Below are positions 54,570 through 63,676 of a stretch of DNA of 64,000 nt, piece by piece; position 1 is the stretch's first letter, and every line of letters starts with the position of its first letter. This DNA comes from Polaribacter sargassicola (GTDB lineage Bacteria > Bacteroidota > Bacteroidia > Flavobacteriales > Flavobacteriaceae): assembly GCF_021991835.1 (NCBI RefSeq), contig NZ_JAHDAU010000001.1:682001-746000 (forward strand). Reading direction: 5' to 3'. The translations under genes were made by a program, and so were the position numbers. The notes beneath the pieces were generated by a model. That model saw only the letters and a program-made list of their open reading frames with translations, was not told the origin of the DNA and ran no database searches.

Positions 54570-54649
54570 TAGATACTAAACTGTTTAATATTAAATTATA
54601 TAATAACAGTTCTCGATATAATAAAGTACAGAATAAATTCTGTGTAATA

Positions 54650-55036
54650 TTAACGTTTCGAGAATTGGAATTTTTTACGTGCTTTCTTCTGACCGAATTT
54701 CTTACGTTCAACCATTCTAGGGTCACGAGTTAATAAACCTTCTGGTTTTAATACTTGTTTGTGCTCTTCGTTAATAGAAACTAAAGCTCTAGTAATTGCT
54801 AAACGGATAGCTTCTGCTTGTCCTGTTACACCACCTCCGTAAACATTAACTTTAATATCGTAAGATTCTAAGTTATCTGTTAACATTAAAGGTTGTTGTA
54901 CTTTATATTGTAAAGTACCTGTTGAAAAGTAGTTTTTATACTCTTTACCGTTTACTGTAATGTTACCTGTACCTTCTGAAAGATAAATACGAGCAACAGC
55001 AGTTTTTCTTCTACCAATTTTATGAACTGTATCCAT
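54650..55036 (-). CDS. rpsI: Ribosomal protein S9
   Basis: 128 residues. Family motifs are IGRRKTAVARIYLSEG at the N-terminus and the C-terminal RKKFGQKKARKKFQFSKR, which ends at the decoding site. Abuts rplM (its ATG overlaps the rplM stop by one base). Confidence 0.99.
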   Translation of the reverse strand: MDTVHKIGRRKTAVARIYLSEGTGNITVNGKEYKNYFSTGTLQYKVQQPLMLTDNLESYDIKVNVYGGGVTGQAEAIRLAITRALVSINEEHKQVLKPEGLLTRDPRMVERKKFGQKKARKKFQFSKR

Positions 55037-55491
55037 TATTTTAAATCGTTAAGGTTAATAGCTTTAGGTTCTTGACCTGCTTGTTTGTGCTCTGTACCTG
55101 CATATACATACAAGTTTCTGTATAAAGCGCTACCTAAAGTGTTTTTTGGTAACATACCTTTTACTGCTTTTTCGATTAATCTTGTAGGATCTTTCTCAAA
55201 CATTTCTGTTGCAGTTAACGATCTTTGACCACCTGGATAACCTGTGTGACGAATGTAAGATTTATCTCTCCATTTGTTACCAGTTAAATTAATTTTTTCT
55301 GCGTTGATAATAACCACGTTGTCTCCACAATCTACGTGAGGAGTAAAGTTTGGTTTATATTTACCTCTAATTAGTTTTGCTACTTTAGAAGCTAGACGAC
55401 CCAACGTTTGCCCGTCTGCATCAACTAAAACCCACTCCTTATTAACGGTAGCGCTGTTTGCTGATACTGTTTTGTAACTTAATGTGTTCAT
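55036..55491 (-). CDS. rplM: Ribosomal protein L13
   Basis: 151 residues. Typical L13 segments are WVLVDADGQTLGRLAS, FTPHVDCGDNVVIINAEKI (in parts), and HTGYPGG. First gene of rplM-rpsI-rpsB-tsf. A near-perfect promoter lies 57 bases upstream (55549-55579). Confidence 0.99.
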   Translation of the reverse strand: MNTLSYKTVSANSATVNKEWVLVDADGQTLGRLASKVAKLIRGKYKPNFTPHVDCGDNVVIINAEKINLTGNKWRDKSYIRHTGYPGGQRSLTATEMFEKDPTRLIEKAVKGMLPKNTLGSALYRNLYVYAGTEHKQAGQEPKAINLNDLK

Positions 55492-55548
55492 AATTACACT
55501 ATTAGTTTTTGTTTATTACTATTAATTTTTTTCCTTAAAAAAGGAGTG

Positions 55549-55579
55549 CAAATGTAGTTTTTTTTATTTGATTGACAAA
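55549..55579 (-). promoter_or_regulatory. Promoter of the rplM-rpsI-rpsB-tsf unit
   Basis: On the minus strand: TTTG (55576-55579), a 19-base spacer, TACATTTG (55549-55556). This is one of the two clearest -33/-7 pairs in the window. Confidence 0.8.
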
Positions 55580-55695
55580 TAGTGTGTTATAATTATTTTT
55601 TAATCTTTAAAAGATTGATTTACAGTAATGGAGATTACTATAGATTTCTGTTGTTTTAATTTAAAAAAAATAAACAGGAGCAAAGTGTGTTAATT

Positions 55696-56178
55696 TTACA
55701 AAAAACGATTGTACCAACTATCTTCTATTGGGGTTTCCCAGAAATTTTCGAAGTCTAATTTAGTTGTAATTAAGTTATCAAAAATAATTGTTTTAGCAGT
55801 AATAGCTTTATTTTTTAATAGTTTTTTAAAATCTTTTAGATCTTTATATTGTACAAATTCTCCTTGTTTAAAACAAACATTCATTTTATCTAAGAGTTGT
55901 ACATTGTATTCTTCTTGCAATTTTAAAATAAAAGATACAGATATATCTATATCTGCCATAGATAAAGTAGTTTCAGCATCATCGGCAACAAAAACTATAA
56001 ATCTATTATATAAAAATAGATATGATGCTTTAAAATTTTGATCTTCTAATTTCCAATTCTCTATAAATTCTTTTATTTTATTTTCTAATTCTTCAATTTC
56101 ATTCGCATAAAATTTTCTACTAGAAGGATAAATCCAAACTTTTGCATCGTCGGGTATAGAAGTGTAATCTACAAGCAT
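55696..56178 (-). CDS. Uncharacterised 160-residue protein
   Basis: Not recognised. No signal peptide, no membrane span, no Walker motif. The sequence has charged helices (EIEELENKIKEFIENW) followed by an alternating hydrophobic core (YLFLYNRFIVFVADDAE, ADIDISVSFILKLQ). From memory similar proteins are sometimes labelled ABC transporter ATPase in Flavobacterium, but the motifs for that are missing. Separated from rplM by a 204-base gap in which I see only the rplM promoter and a weak AATCTTT/AAAGATT repeat. Confidence 0.65.
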   Translation of the reverse strand: MLVDYTSIPDDAKVWIYPSSRKFYANEIEELENKIKEFIENWKLEDQNFKASYLFLYNRFIVFVADDAETTLSMADIDISVSFILKLQEEYNVQLLDKMNVCFKQGEFVQYKDLKDFKKLLKNKAITAKTIIFDNLITTKLDFENFWETPIEDSWYNRFL

Positions 56179-56218
56179 AGTTATTGTTGTATTATTAGAT
56201 GCAAATATACAGAAAAGA

Positions 56219-56252
56219 AAAACCGTAAATAGAAATCTCTATTTACGGTTTT
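56219..56252 (-). terminator. Terminator after the thioredoxin-fold gene
   Basis: Perfect 13-base stem AACCGTAAATAGA / TCTATTTACGGTT with a four-base loop, A and T runs at its edges. Confidence 0.88.
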
Positions 56253-56273
56253 AAAAAATTATAACTAATTTAA

Positions 56274-56873
56274 TTAAGCTTCTACTTTTAAGAGTTTAAT
56301 AAAATCTTCTTGTACGTTTTTACCTTTGTTTTTATTGTACCAAACTTGTAGGTCTTGTTTAAATTGGGCATCTACAGATCCGTGTTCTGCTTTATAATCT
56401 GCAACCATTTGTGTAGCTGTAGATGGTCTTGGCCCCCATGTATTAATTACATCATTATCTTGGTCTATGGCAATTAATTTAGGAATAGATTTACTTCCGT
56501 TAGTTAAAAATAAGCCCATTAAATCTTCATTTTCATCTCTAATTACAACCTTTAAATCAATGGCATCATTTATTTCTGCAATTTTATTAATAACAGGCAA
56601 GTTTTGTGCAGCATCTCCACACCAACTTTCTGTTATAACTAACCAAGTTTGAGGTTTGTTAATAGATTTAAATTCAGCAATTGTTTCTTCAGAAATTTTA
56701 ATAGTTTTATCTAAACGTTTCATTCTTTTATCATTTAACAAACTATAGTTTGTTAAAGAGTCTGATTGTGTATTTCCGGTAGATTTATTTTCTGATAATA
56801 ATTTACTAACCAAATTTCTATATTCTTGGTAAGTATATGTATTCTGTAGGCTTTTTTCAATTATTTCTTTCAT
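56274..56873 (-). CDS. Cytoplasmic thioredoxin-fold protein with single active-site Cys
   Basis: 199 residues, no signal peptide. Thioredoxin fold with active-site-like ESWCGDAAQ (Cys85, second Cys replaced by Ala) and a cis-Pro loop (KSIPKLIAID). Thioredoxin-like proteins with only the first Cys may act through mixed disulfides with low-molecular-weight thiols. A TATCTTTG box is 18 bases upstream (56892-56899, minus). Role unknown. Confidence 0.85.
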   Translation of the reverse strand: MKEIIEKSLQNTYTYQEYRNLVSKLLSENKSTGNTQSDSLTNYSLLNDKRMKRLDKTIKISEETIAEFKSINKPQTWLVITESWCGDAAQNLPVINKIAEINDAIDLKVVIRDENEDLMGLFLTNGSKSIPKLIAIDQDNDVINTWGPRPSTATQMVADYKAEHGSVDAQFKQDLQVWYNKNKGKNVQEDFIKLLKVEA

Positions 56874-56891
56874 CTTCTAATTATTTTAAAC

Positions 56892-56899
56892 AAAGATAT
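56892..56899 (-). promoter_or_regulatory. -7 promoter box of the thioredoxin-fold gene
   Basis: TATCTTTG on the minus strand, 18 bases before the ATG; same box sequence as the lepA promoter. Confidence 0.45.
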
Positions 56900-57098
56900 T
56901 TTTATTGATTAAAATGTATGGTAACATTTGTTACTTTTTAATCAACTAAATAGACGCTAAAAAAAGAATAAACTTACATACAAGGTGTTTTGTGTTTTAA
57001 TATTTAAATAAAACGAAGCTCTTTGTTAATTACAATTTTTTAAAATGATTTAATAAAGCTGTTAAAATGTGTACTTTTACATTTATAATTGATAGTTT

Positions 57099-57707
57099 GT
57101 GAAACAAATAATATATTTAGTACTGTTTGTATCTGTGTTTTCTTGTACAAGCAAGAATAAAAGCGACGAAGATACATCTAAAGAAAAACCAAAGTTGAGT
57201 ATTGCTAAACAACACAAAAGTTTAGTAAAAGTAAAACCTGTTTTTGAAAAAGAAATTGGAGATTGGAAAGATTTTAGACCAGCCTTAGAGTTTATAGAAA
57301 AATTTGAGTACGTGTCACCAAATGAAGCATTAAGCAACGCTTTAGAATTAAAAGGATTGGTTTTAAATTTAAGAGATAGTATAAAACCACCTATTTTTAA
57401 CACTCCTTCTTTTGATGCCAGAGTAAATGTTTTGTACAATGAAACGTTAAGATTAGCAGATTTAACATTAATACCTGCAATTACAGCTAAAGATGTTAAT
57501 TTACAAGTAGACAAAACTATAGATGCTTTTTCTTCTGTAAATTCTAAAATAAATACAGTTTTATCTAAAAAAGAATTTGAAGAAGCAATAGATATAGATG
57601 TTGTTTTTATAGGTTTAGATTCTACAAAAATTGATAGTGTTTCTAAAAAAACTATAGATCTTAGAAAGAAAAAAGAACTACTTCAGATCGATAAAAAAAA
57701 TAAATAG
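57099..57707 (+). CDS. Putative lipoprotein, function unknown
   Basis: 202 residues; GTG start, then a lipoprotein signal peptide with Cys16 (LFVSVFSCTSK). The body is helical, rich in Lys and Asp/Glu, without known domain. It is followed by the NTF2-like gene after two bases, so the two probably act together in the envelope. The GTG start is favoured because it sets the signal peptide; no in-frame ATG precedes it. Confidence 0.7.
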   Translation: MKQIIYLVLFVSVFSCTSKNKSDEDTSKEKPKLSIAKQHKSLVKVKPVFEKEIGDWKDFRPALEFIEKFEYVSPNEALSNALELKGLVLNLRDSIKPPIFNTPSFDARVNVLYNETLRLADLTLIPAITAKDVNLQVDKTIDAFSSVNSKINTVLSKKEFEEAIDIDVVFIGLDSTKIDSVSKKTIDLRKKKELLQIDKKNK

Positions 57708-57709
57708 AT

Positions 57710-58225
57710 ATGAAAAATTATGTATTCGTTTTATTGTTCCTAATTCTTTTTTTAGGGTTTAGTCAACATAAAGAAAAAGCAGAAACACAACACTCAATAA
57801 AAAAACAAGTAAACATTATATTAGATAATTGGCACAAAGCTGCAGCAGAAGCAAATTTTGAAAATTATTTTAATTTAATGGATTCAGTTTCTGTGTTTAT
57901 CGGCACAGATGCATCAGAAAACTGGAATAAAAAAGAATTTAAAGCATACAGCAAGCCATATTTTGATAAAGGAAAAGCTTGGAGTTTTAAAGCTCTAGAA
58001 AGAAACATTTACACAAATACAGATTTAAATTTTGTGTGGTTTGATGAGCTTTTAGACACTCAAATGGGAACTTGTAGAGGCTCTGGAGTTTTAGTAAAAA
58101 AAGATAATACCTGGAAAATTAAACATTATGTTTTGTCTATAGCTATACCAAATGCAGATATAAGTAAGGTAATTGAGGCAAAGAAAAAAAACGATGCTGC
58201 TTTTTTAGAAAAATTTAAAAATTAA
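57710..58225 (+). CDS. Exported NTF2/SnoaL-like protein
   Basis: 171 residues: signal peptide (NYVFVLLFLILFLGFSQ), then an NTF2-like domain at about 30-160 (LDNWHKAAAEANFENYFNLM, FIGTDASENW, ACRG-like GSGVLVKKDNTWKIKHY). Such cone-shaped folds serve as ligand-binding or enzyme domains; here unspecified. Transcribed with the preceding lipoprotein gene. A repeat copy follows six bases after the stop. Confidence 0.78.
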   Translation: MKNYVFVLLFLILFLGFSQHKEKAETQHSIKKQVNIILDNWHKAAAEANFENYFNLMDSVSVFIGTDASENWNKKEFKAYSKPYFDKGKAWSFKALERNIYTNTDLNFVWFDELLDTQMGTCRGSGVLVKKDNTWKIKHYVLSIAIPNADISKVIEAKKKNDAAFLEKFKN

Positions 58226-58230
58226 TTTTA

Positions 58231-58386
58231 GAAGCCGTTTCCTGCTTTCACTACTCGCTTTTTTTTATGCTTCTTTTTTTTAAGATCTTTTCTATTAAAA
58301 AAAGGTACTTTTTATCGTAATAATATAGAATATTAAGTTTGGCATAAAAAAAGAGCTCAGACAAACCGTTCAATCAGGGCTAAGCC
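58231..58386. repeat. Dispersed hairpin-like intergenic repeat, copy 3 (long loop)
   Basis: Left arm GAAGCCGTTTCCTGCTTTC, then CGC and a T-run with TATGC (58231-58270); right arm GGCATAAAAAAAGAGC, then CCGTTCAATCAGGGCTAAGCC (58341-58386). TTTTATGC pairs with GCATAAAA and AGCC with GGCT; compared with copy 1 (AGCT with GGCT) the base pairing is kept although the sequence changed. Lies between the convergent NTF2-like gene and recX. Confidence 0.78.
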
Positions 58387-58441
58387 TTTTACTAACTTTT
58401 TGTTTTTAATAAAGGTTTCTTACTTATTTATAAAAGTAATT

Positions 58442-58924
58442 TTATTTTTCTTCGGTAACAATATCATTAACTGTTTTAAAAATTAAATCATTTTCAAAAC
58501 CTTTACGCATTAAAAAATCAATCAGTTTTTTCTTCCTTTTAAAAATATTTGATTCGTTAAGAACTTCGTTTCTGTTTTCTGTAATTTTGTAAATAGTCGC
58601 TAAGTATTCTTGTTCATCAATTTCTTTAAGAGCTGTTTTTATATTGTAGGTAGATATTTCTCTAAATTTTAATTCTCTTATAATTCTTTGTTTCCCCCAA
58701 CTTTTAATTCTAAATTTTCCTCTTGCAAAACTTTTAGCAAAACGTTCTTCATTTAAAAAATTGTCTTGCATCAAACTTAATAAAATCAATTCTTTAGCCT
58801 CTTGTATCAAATTGAATTCTCTCATTTTTTGCTCTACTTCTTTATGGCACCTATCTTGGTAAACGCAATACTGTTCTAGTTTTCGTTTAATTTCATCAAC
58901 AGTAAAAGATTTTTTTTGTATCAT
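58442..58924 (-). CDS. recX: Regulatory protein RecX
   Basis: 160 residues of helical repeats. Motifs include FLNEERFAKSFARGKFRIKSWG (about 85-106, in parts) and GKQRIIRELKFREIS. Modulates RecA. Single gene on the minus strand; recA is not in the window. Confidence 0.9.
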   Translation of the reverse strand: MIQKKSFTVDEIKRKLEQYCVYQDRCHKEVEQKMREFNLIQEAKELILLSLMQDNFLNEERFAKSFARGKFRIKSWGKQRIIRELKFREISTYNIKTALKEIDEQEYLATIYKITENRNEVLNESNIFKRKKKLIDFLMRKGFENDLIFKTVNDIVTEEK

Positions 58925-58940
58925 TATTTTCGAAAATACA

Positions 58941-58976
58941 AAAAGGGATGAAACTATATAAATTTCATCCCTTTTT
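58941..58976 (-). terminator. Terminator after the RND efflux operon
   Basis: Stem AAAAGGGATGAAA / TTTCATCCCTTTT with nine-base loop and T-runs at either edge. Confidence 0.88.
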
Positions 58977-59000
58977 TATAAAAATATTTTTTCTATTCTT

Positions 59001-62000
59001 TTAAGAAGCTAACTCTTTATTAGCGGTTTTGTTTTTTAACCACATTTTAAATAGTGTTACTAAATAGAATAAAATAGGTACTACAATTAAAGTTAAAAAA
59101 GTAGCTATTAATAATCCATAAATTACAGTCCAAGCTAAAGGACCCCAGAAAACTACATTATCTCCACCAAAATAAATATGAGGATTGTATTCAGTAAATA
59201 ATGTAAAGAAGTTAATGTTTAAACCAATTGCTAACGGAATTAAACCTAAAATGGTAGTAATTGCAGTTAATAATACAGGTCTTAAACGCGCTCCACCTGC
59301 TTTTACAATAGCTTCAAATAAATCTGTTTTATTTAAGTGTTCTTCGTGGTCTATATCTAATTCATCCTTTTTTCTATCAATTAGTAATTGTGCATAATCT
59401 AATAATACAACACCATTATTTACCACAATACCAGCAAGAGATATAATACCCATCATTGTCATCATAATAACAAAAGAACTTCCAGAAATAACAATTCCTC
59501 CAAAAACTCCAATAAAACTTAAGAAAATGGCTAACATTATAATTCCTGGTTTAGAAATAGAGTTAAATTGGAAAATTAAAATAAAGAAAATTAGAGCTAA
59601 ACCTGTAAAGAATGCACCAACTAAGAATAACATTTGTTTGTTTTGTTCTTCTATTTGCCCAGTATAATCAATTTTAATTCCTTCTGGTAAATCTTTAAAG
59701 TTTTTCATCTCATTCTGAATTTTACCAACAACGGCAGCTGCATCTGTTTCTCCTGGTGCTAAAGCAGAATATACAGTTACAACTCTCTTAATATCTTTGT
59801 GCTTAATAGCACTAAAGCTAGAGTTGTTGCTTTGTGTTGCTACAGTAGAAACCGGAATTTCTTTAATTTGACCAGAAGATATATCCCTAAAAATTATATT
59901 CTGATTAAAAATAGCACTAGTATTATATCTATCTTCTTTGTTAAAACGAACATAAATATCATAATCTTCTCCATCTTCTTTGTAAATTCCAGCTTTACTA
60001 CCAAAGATTGATGATCTTAATTGCGAACCTACTTGTCCTGTAGAAACGCCTAATTCTCCAGCTTTTTTTCTATCAACTAAAACTTCCATTCCTGGTTTGT
60101 CTCTGTTAACATCAATTTTTAATTCATCAATACCAGAAATGTTTTTAGAGTTGATAAAATCTCTCATTCTTTGTGCTGTATGAATCAATTCTGCATAATC
60201 ATCACCTTCAATTTCAATATTAATTGGCGATCCAACAGGAGGTCCGTTTGCATCTTTTTCTACAGAAATTAAAACTCCAGGATAAATACCAACTAATGCA
60301 GCTTGTACTTTTTGGCGCATTAACTCGCTATCTAAGCCTCTTCTGTATTTATATTCTCTCATAGAAGCGGTAACTTTTCCTTTATGTGGCATTTCTGCAG
60401 CAGAACCACCATCTGTTTGAGGGTTTCCTGCTCCTTCACCAACTTGAGAAACTAAACTTTCTACCATAAAGTTAAAGTCGCCATCCATATATTCATCACT
60501 ATACAAAACGTCTTCTACTTTCTTTTCAATCAACTTTGTAATGTCGTTTGTTTTTTGAATGTCTGTACCTTCAGGGTATTCTATATAAACAATAATTTGA
60601 TTTGGTTTATTATCAGGAAAAAACTCAACACTTGTTCTTTGTGTACTTAAAGACCAGCCAAAAGCCATAAAAGAAGCTATTAAAAGTAAAGTTGTACCTA
60701 AAACAATTATGTAAGGCATTTTACCTGATAAAGAAAAACGCAAACTATTTTCATACCATCCTTCTAAGATTGGTAAAATTTTATTTTGAAAAGTATTTGC
60801 CCATCCTCTTAAAAACAATCTGTAAACCCAAAGCATTATAGCTACAAAAATCATTAATGCACCAAGTGCACTATAAGAACCACCAACAAATAAAATAATG
60901 ATTCCTATAACAGCCATAATTCCTGTAAGAATGGCAATTTTTTTAATTGGCATATCTACATCTTCTACACTCATAAATTGAGAAACTAATACAGAGTTAA
61001 AGAAAATGGCAACTAATAAAGAAGAACCCAAAACGGTAGATAATGTAATTGGTAATAATACCATAAAATCTCCCATAATACCTGGCCAAAGACCTAAAGG
61101 GATAAAGGCTGCAACTGTTGTTGCTGTAGAAATAATAATAGGATATGCAATTTCGCTAATTCCTTTTTTTGCAGCATCAACTCTATTCATGCCTTCTTCA
61201 TCCATTAAACGGTATACGTTTTCAACAACTACAATTCCGTTATCTACTAACATTCCCAGTCCCATAATTAATCCAAAAAGAATCATGGTATTCATGGTGT
61301 AGCCTAATAAGTTTAAAATCATTAAAGACATAAACATAGACATTGGTATTGCAAAACCAACAAAAACAGCATTTTTAAATCCTAAGAAAAACATTAAAAC
61401 TGTTACAACTAAGATAACCCCAAAAATAATGTTGTTTACTAAATCATCTACTTGGCCAATAGTTTTGTCAGATTGATCATTTGTTATAGTAACTTTTAAG
61501 TCTTTAGGAAAATAGTTTTCTATTGCATCATTAACAATTACTTGTATTTGTTCTGATGCAGCAACCATGTTTTTTCCGGCTCTTTTTTTAACGTCTAACA
61601 TTACAACTTCTTGCCCTCTTTCTCTTGCAAAAGTTGTTTTGTCTTTGTCTTTAAAAGAAATTGTTGCAACGTCTTTTAAATAAATAGGGTCGTTGTAATC
61701 AGATTTTATAACAAAATTTTCTAAATCTGAAGGCGTGTCTATTTCGCCGATAATCCTTACCGTTCTTCTTTGTCCGCTTGTAATAAAATTACCTGCAGAC
61801 ATAGTTACATTACCGTTACTAATTGCAGAAGTTATATCATTAAAGCTAACTTTTGCAGCCATCATTTTATAGATATCTACAGCAACTTCTACTTCTTTTT
61901 CTTGAGCACCACGTATGTCTGCCTTTTTAATTTCCGCTAAATCTTCAATATCATCTTGTAAATATTCTGCAAACTCTTTTAGTTTATGTACAGGATAATC

Positions 62001-62486
62001 ACCAGAAATATTAATGTTTAAGATTGCTATTTCTTCTGATAAACTTAAATCGAACACATTAGGTTCTATTTTTGCTCCGTTAAAAGTTGGCCAATCTTCA
62101 CTGGCAGTTTCTGTAGATAATTCGTCTTTAATCTTTTGTTTTGCTAGTTCTACAGAAATATTTTCATCAAACTCTACAATAACAATTGAATAATCTTCTT
62201 GAGATGTAGAAGTAACTTCTACAACATTACTAACTGTTTTTACTTGATCTTCTATAGGATCTGTAATCAGTTTTTCTATATCTTCTGCGGTATTACCAGG
62301 GTAAGCAGTACTAATATATATTTTAGTTTCTTTTACCTCTGGAAAATCTTCTCTTGCCATGCTTAAATAGGCAGAAATACCATAGAAAAATAAGACAGCC
62401 ATTAAGGCGTAAATGGTTGTTTTATTATGTATTGCCCAAGCAGATAGTTTAAATTCTTTATCTACTTGTTTTTTTTGTTTTGCCAT
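59001..62486 (-). CDS. RND-family efflux pump inner-membrane subunit (AcrB-like)
   Basis: 1161 residues, twelve membrane segments in two halves, with large periplasmic loops. Visible motifs are AYPGNTAEDIEKLITDPIE near the N-terminus, GLIMGLGMLVDNGIVVVENVYR near 405 (with the proton-relay Asp), and GIISLAGIVVNNGVVLLDYA in the second half. Proton-driven export through the adaptor and TolC encoded upstream. Substrate unknown; drugs, metals or cell-envelope lipids are possible. Confidence 0.95.
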   Translation of the reverse strand: MAKQKKQVDKEFKLSAWAIHNKTTIYALMAVLFFYGISAYLSMAREDFPEVKETKIYISTAYPGNTAEDIEKLITDPIEDQVKTVSNVVEVTSTSQEDYSIVIVEFDENISVELAKQKIKDELSTETASEDWPTFNGAKIEPNVFDLSLSEEIAILNINISGDYPVHKLKEFAEYLQDDIEDLAEIKKADIRGAQEKEVEVAVDIYKMMAAKVSFNDITSAISNGNVTMSAGNFITSGQRRTVRIIGEIDTPSDLENFVIKSDYNDPIYLKDVATISFKDKDKTTFARERGQEVVMLDVKKRAGKNMVAASEQIQVIVNDAIENYFPKDLKVTITNDQSDKTIGQVDDLVNNIIFGVILVVTVLMFFLGFKNAVFVGFAIPMSMFMSLMILNLLGYTMNTMILFGLIMGLGMLVDNGIVVVENVYRLMDEEGMNRVDAAKKGISEIAYPIIISTATTVAAFIPLGLWPGIMGDFMVLLPITLSTVLGSSLLVAIFFNSVLVSQFMSVEDVDMPIKKIAILTGIMAVIGIIILFVGGSYSALGALMIFVAIMLWVYRLFLRGWANTFQNKILPILEGWYENSLRFSLSGKMPYIIVLGTTLLLIASFMAFGWSLSTQRTSVEFFPDNKPNQIIVYIEYPEGTDIQKTNDITKLIEKKVEDVLYSDEYMDGDFNFMVESLVSQVGEGAGNPQTDGGSAAEMPHKGKVTASMREYKYRRGLDSELMRQKVQAALVGIYPGVLISVEKDANGPPVGSPINIEIEGDDYAELIHTAQRMRDFINSKNISGIDELKIDVNRDKPGMEVLVDRKKAGELGVSTGQVGSQLRSSIFGSKAGIYKEDGEDYDIYVRFNKEDRYNTSAIFNQNIIFRDISSGQIKEIPVSTVATQSNNSSFSAIKHKDIKRVVTVYSALAPGETDAAAVVGKIQNEMKNFKDLPEGIKIDYTGQIEEQNKQMLFLVGAFFTGLALIFFILIFQFNSISKPGIIMLAIFLSFIGVFGGIVISGSSFVIMMTMMGIISLAGIVVNNGVVLLDYAQLLIDRKKDELDIDHEEHLNKTDLFEAIVKAGGARLRPVLLTAITTILGLIPLAIGLNINFFTLFTEYNPHIYFGGDNVVFWGPLAWTVIYGLLIATFLTLIVVPILFYLVTLFKMWLKNKTANKELAS

Positions 62487-62497
62487 CTCTGTTATTT

Positions 62498-63670
62498 TTA
62501 TTTATTGATAACTTTTACCATTTGGCCATTGTTTACACTACGTGCACCTTCTTTAATAATTTCTGTACCTACAGCAAAATCACTTACAATTTCTATAAGG
62601 TTACCTTGTGTTTTTCCTGTTTTAATAATGTGTCTTTCTGCAATAGCTTCATTGCTACTGTTTTTATCTTTAATAATGTATACAAATTGCTCTCCATTAG
62701 CATTTTCAGAAATAATACTTTGTGGAATTAAAATTGCTTTTTCATCTGTATAATCATTAATTTGAAGTTTTGCTGTTAAGTTTGGTTTTACATTACCATC
62801 TTTGTTTTCTACAGGAACTTCTATTTTAAAAGATCTGTTGTTAGGGTTGATAAAACTACCAACTTGTCTTACAGAACTATTAATTGTTGTACCTAATACA
62901 GGAAACTCTACTTTTACTTCTTTATCTTTTTGAATACTAGTAATATGTCTTTCTGGCACTTCTGCTTCAATATACATATTGTTAAGATTTACTATTCTAA
63001 AGATTTCAGATCCTACTCCAGGAGCAACTACAGTACCTGGTTCTTTAATTACATCATCTATAACTCCAGAAAAAGGTGCTCTAATAGAAGATTTTCCTTG
63101 TTGAGTTTTAAGTTGTTTTAAAGAATTGTTTTGAGCCTCGTAGTTTGTTTTTGCTTGTAAAAACTGAATTTCTGAACCAATTTTTTGTTCCCATAAACGT
63201 TTTTGACGCTCAAAAGTAGTTTTTGCTAATTGTGTAGTAGCTTCTAATTGTGCTACTTGGTTGCTTAAACCTCCATCATCTATAGTAGCTAACACTTGTC
63301 CTTTAGAAACATGTTGTCCTTTTTTAACATAAACACTTTTTAAAATACCTGCCATTTCTGGGTAAATTAAAATATTTTGTTTTGTTTTTACATTACCTTG
63401 TAATTCTAAATAATGTTTAAAAACTTCTTCTTTTGCTGCAATTGTAGTAATTAAAGGAAGTTTTTTAACTGTATCTTTTTTTGCAATAGCAGCATTAATT
63501 TGCTCTAAATTTTGGTTTATTTCTTCTAAGTTAGCTGTAATTTCTTTTTTCTTTTCAGTTAACTCTTTTAAAGTTCCGTTTGTAACTAAATCTTCTACAG
63601 AAACATTTTCTTTTCCTCCGCAAGAGATTAATACGGTTGTAATTATAAAAAGTAAATATATTTTTTTCAT
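62498..63670 (-). CDS. RND efflux periplasmic adaptor (membrane fusion protein)
   Basis: 390 residues: lipoprotein signal with Cys17 (TTVLISCGGKE), a helical hairpin (about 30-65 and 145-185), lipoyl-like half-motifs (YPEMAGILKSVYVKKGQHVSKG and IRAPFSGVIDDVIKEPG), and beta-barrel and membrane-proximal domains. It bridges the pump and TolC. Located between TolC and pump genes with spacings of 6 and 11 bases. Confidence 0.95.
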   Translation of the reverse strand: MKKIYLLFIITTVLISCGGKENVSVEDLVTNGTLKELTEKKKEITANLEEINQNLEQINAAIAKKDTVKKLPLITTIAAKEEVFKHYLELQGNVKTKQNILIYPEMAGILKSVYVKKGQHVSKGQVLATIDDGGLSNQVAQLEATTQLAKTTFERQKRLWEQKIGSEIQFLQAKTNYEAQNNSLKQLKTQQGKSSIRAPFSGVIDDVIKEPGTVVAPGVGSEIFRIVNLNNMYIEAEVPERHITSIQKDKEVKVEFPVLGTTINSSVRQVGSFINPNNRSFKIEVPVENKDGNVKPNLTAKLQINDYTDEKAILIPQSIISENANGEQFVYIIKDKNSSNEAIAERHIIKTGKTQGNLIEIVSDFAVGTEIIKEGARSVNNGQMVKVINK

Positions 63671-63676
63671 GTCTGG

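Noticed and set aside
55603..55618. AATCTTT/AAAGATT inverted repeat after the 160-residue gene
   Set aside because: Short stem, no T-run on the minus strand; too weak to call a terminator.
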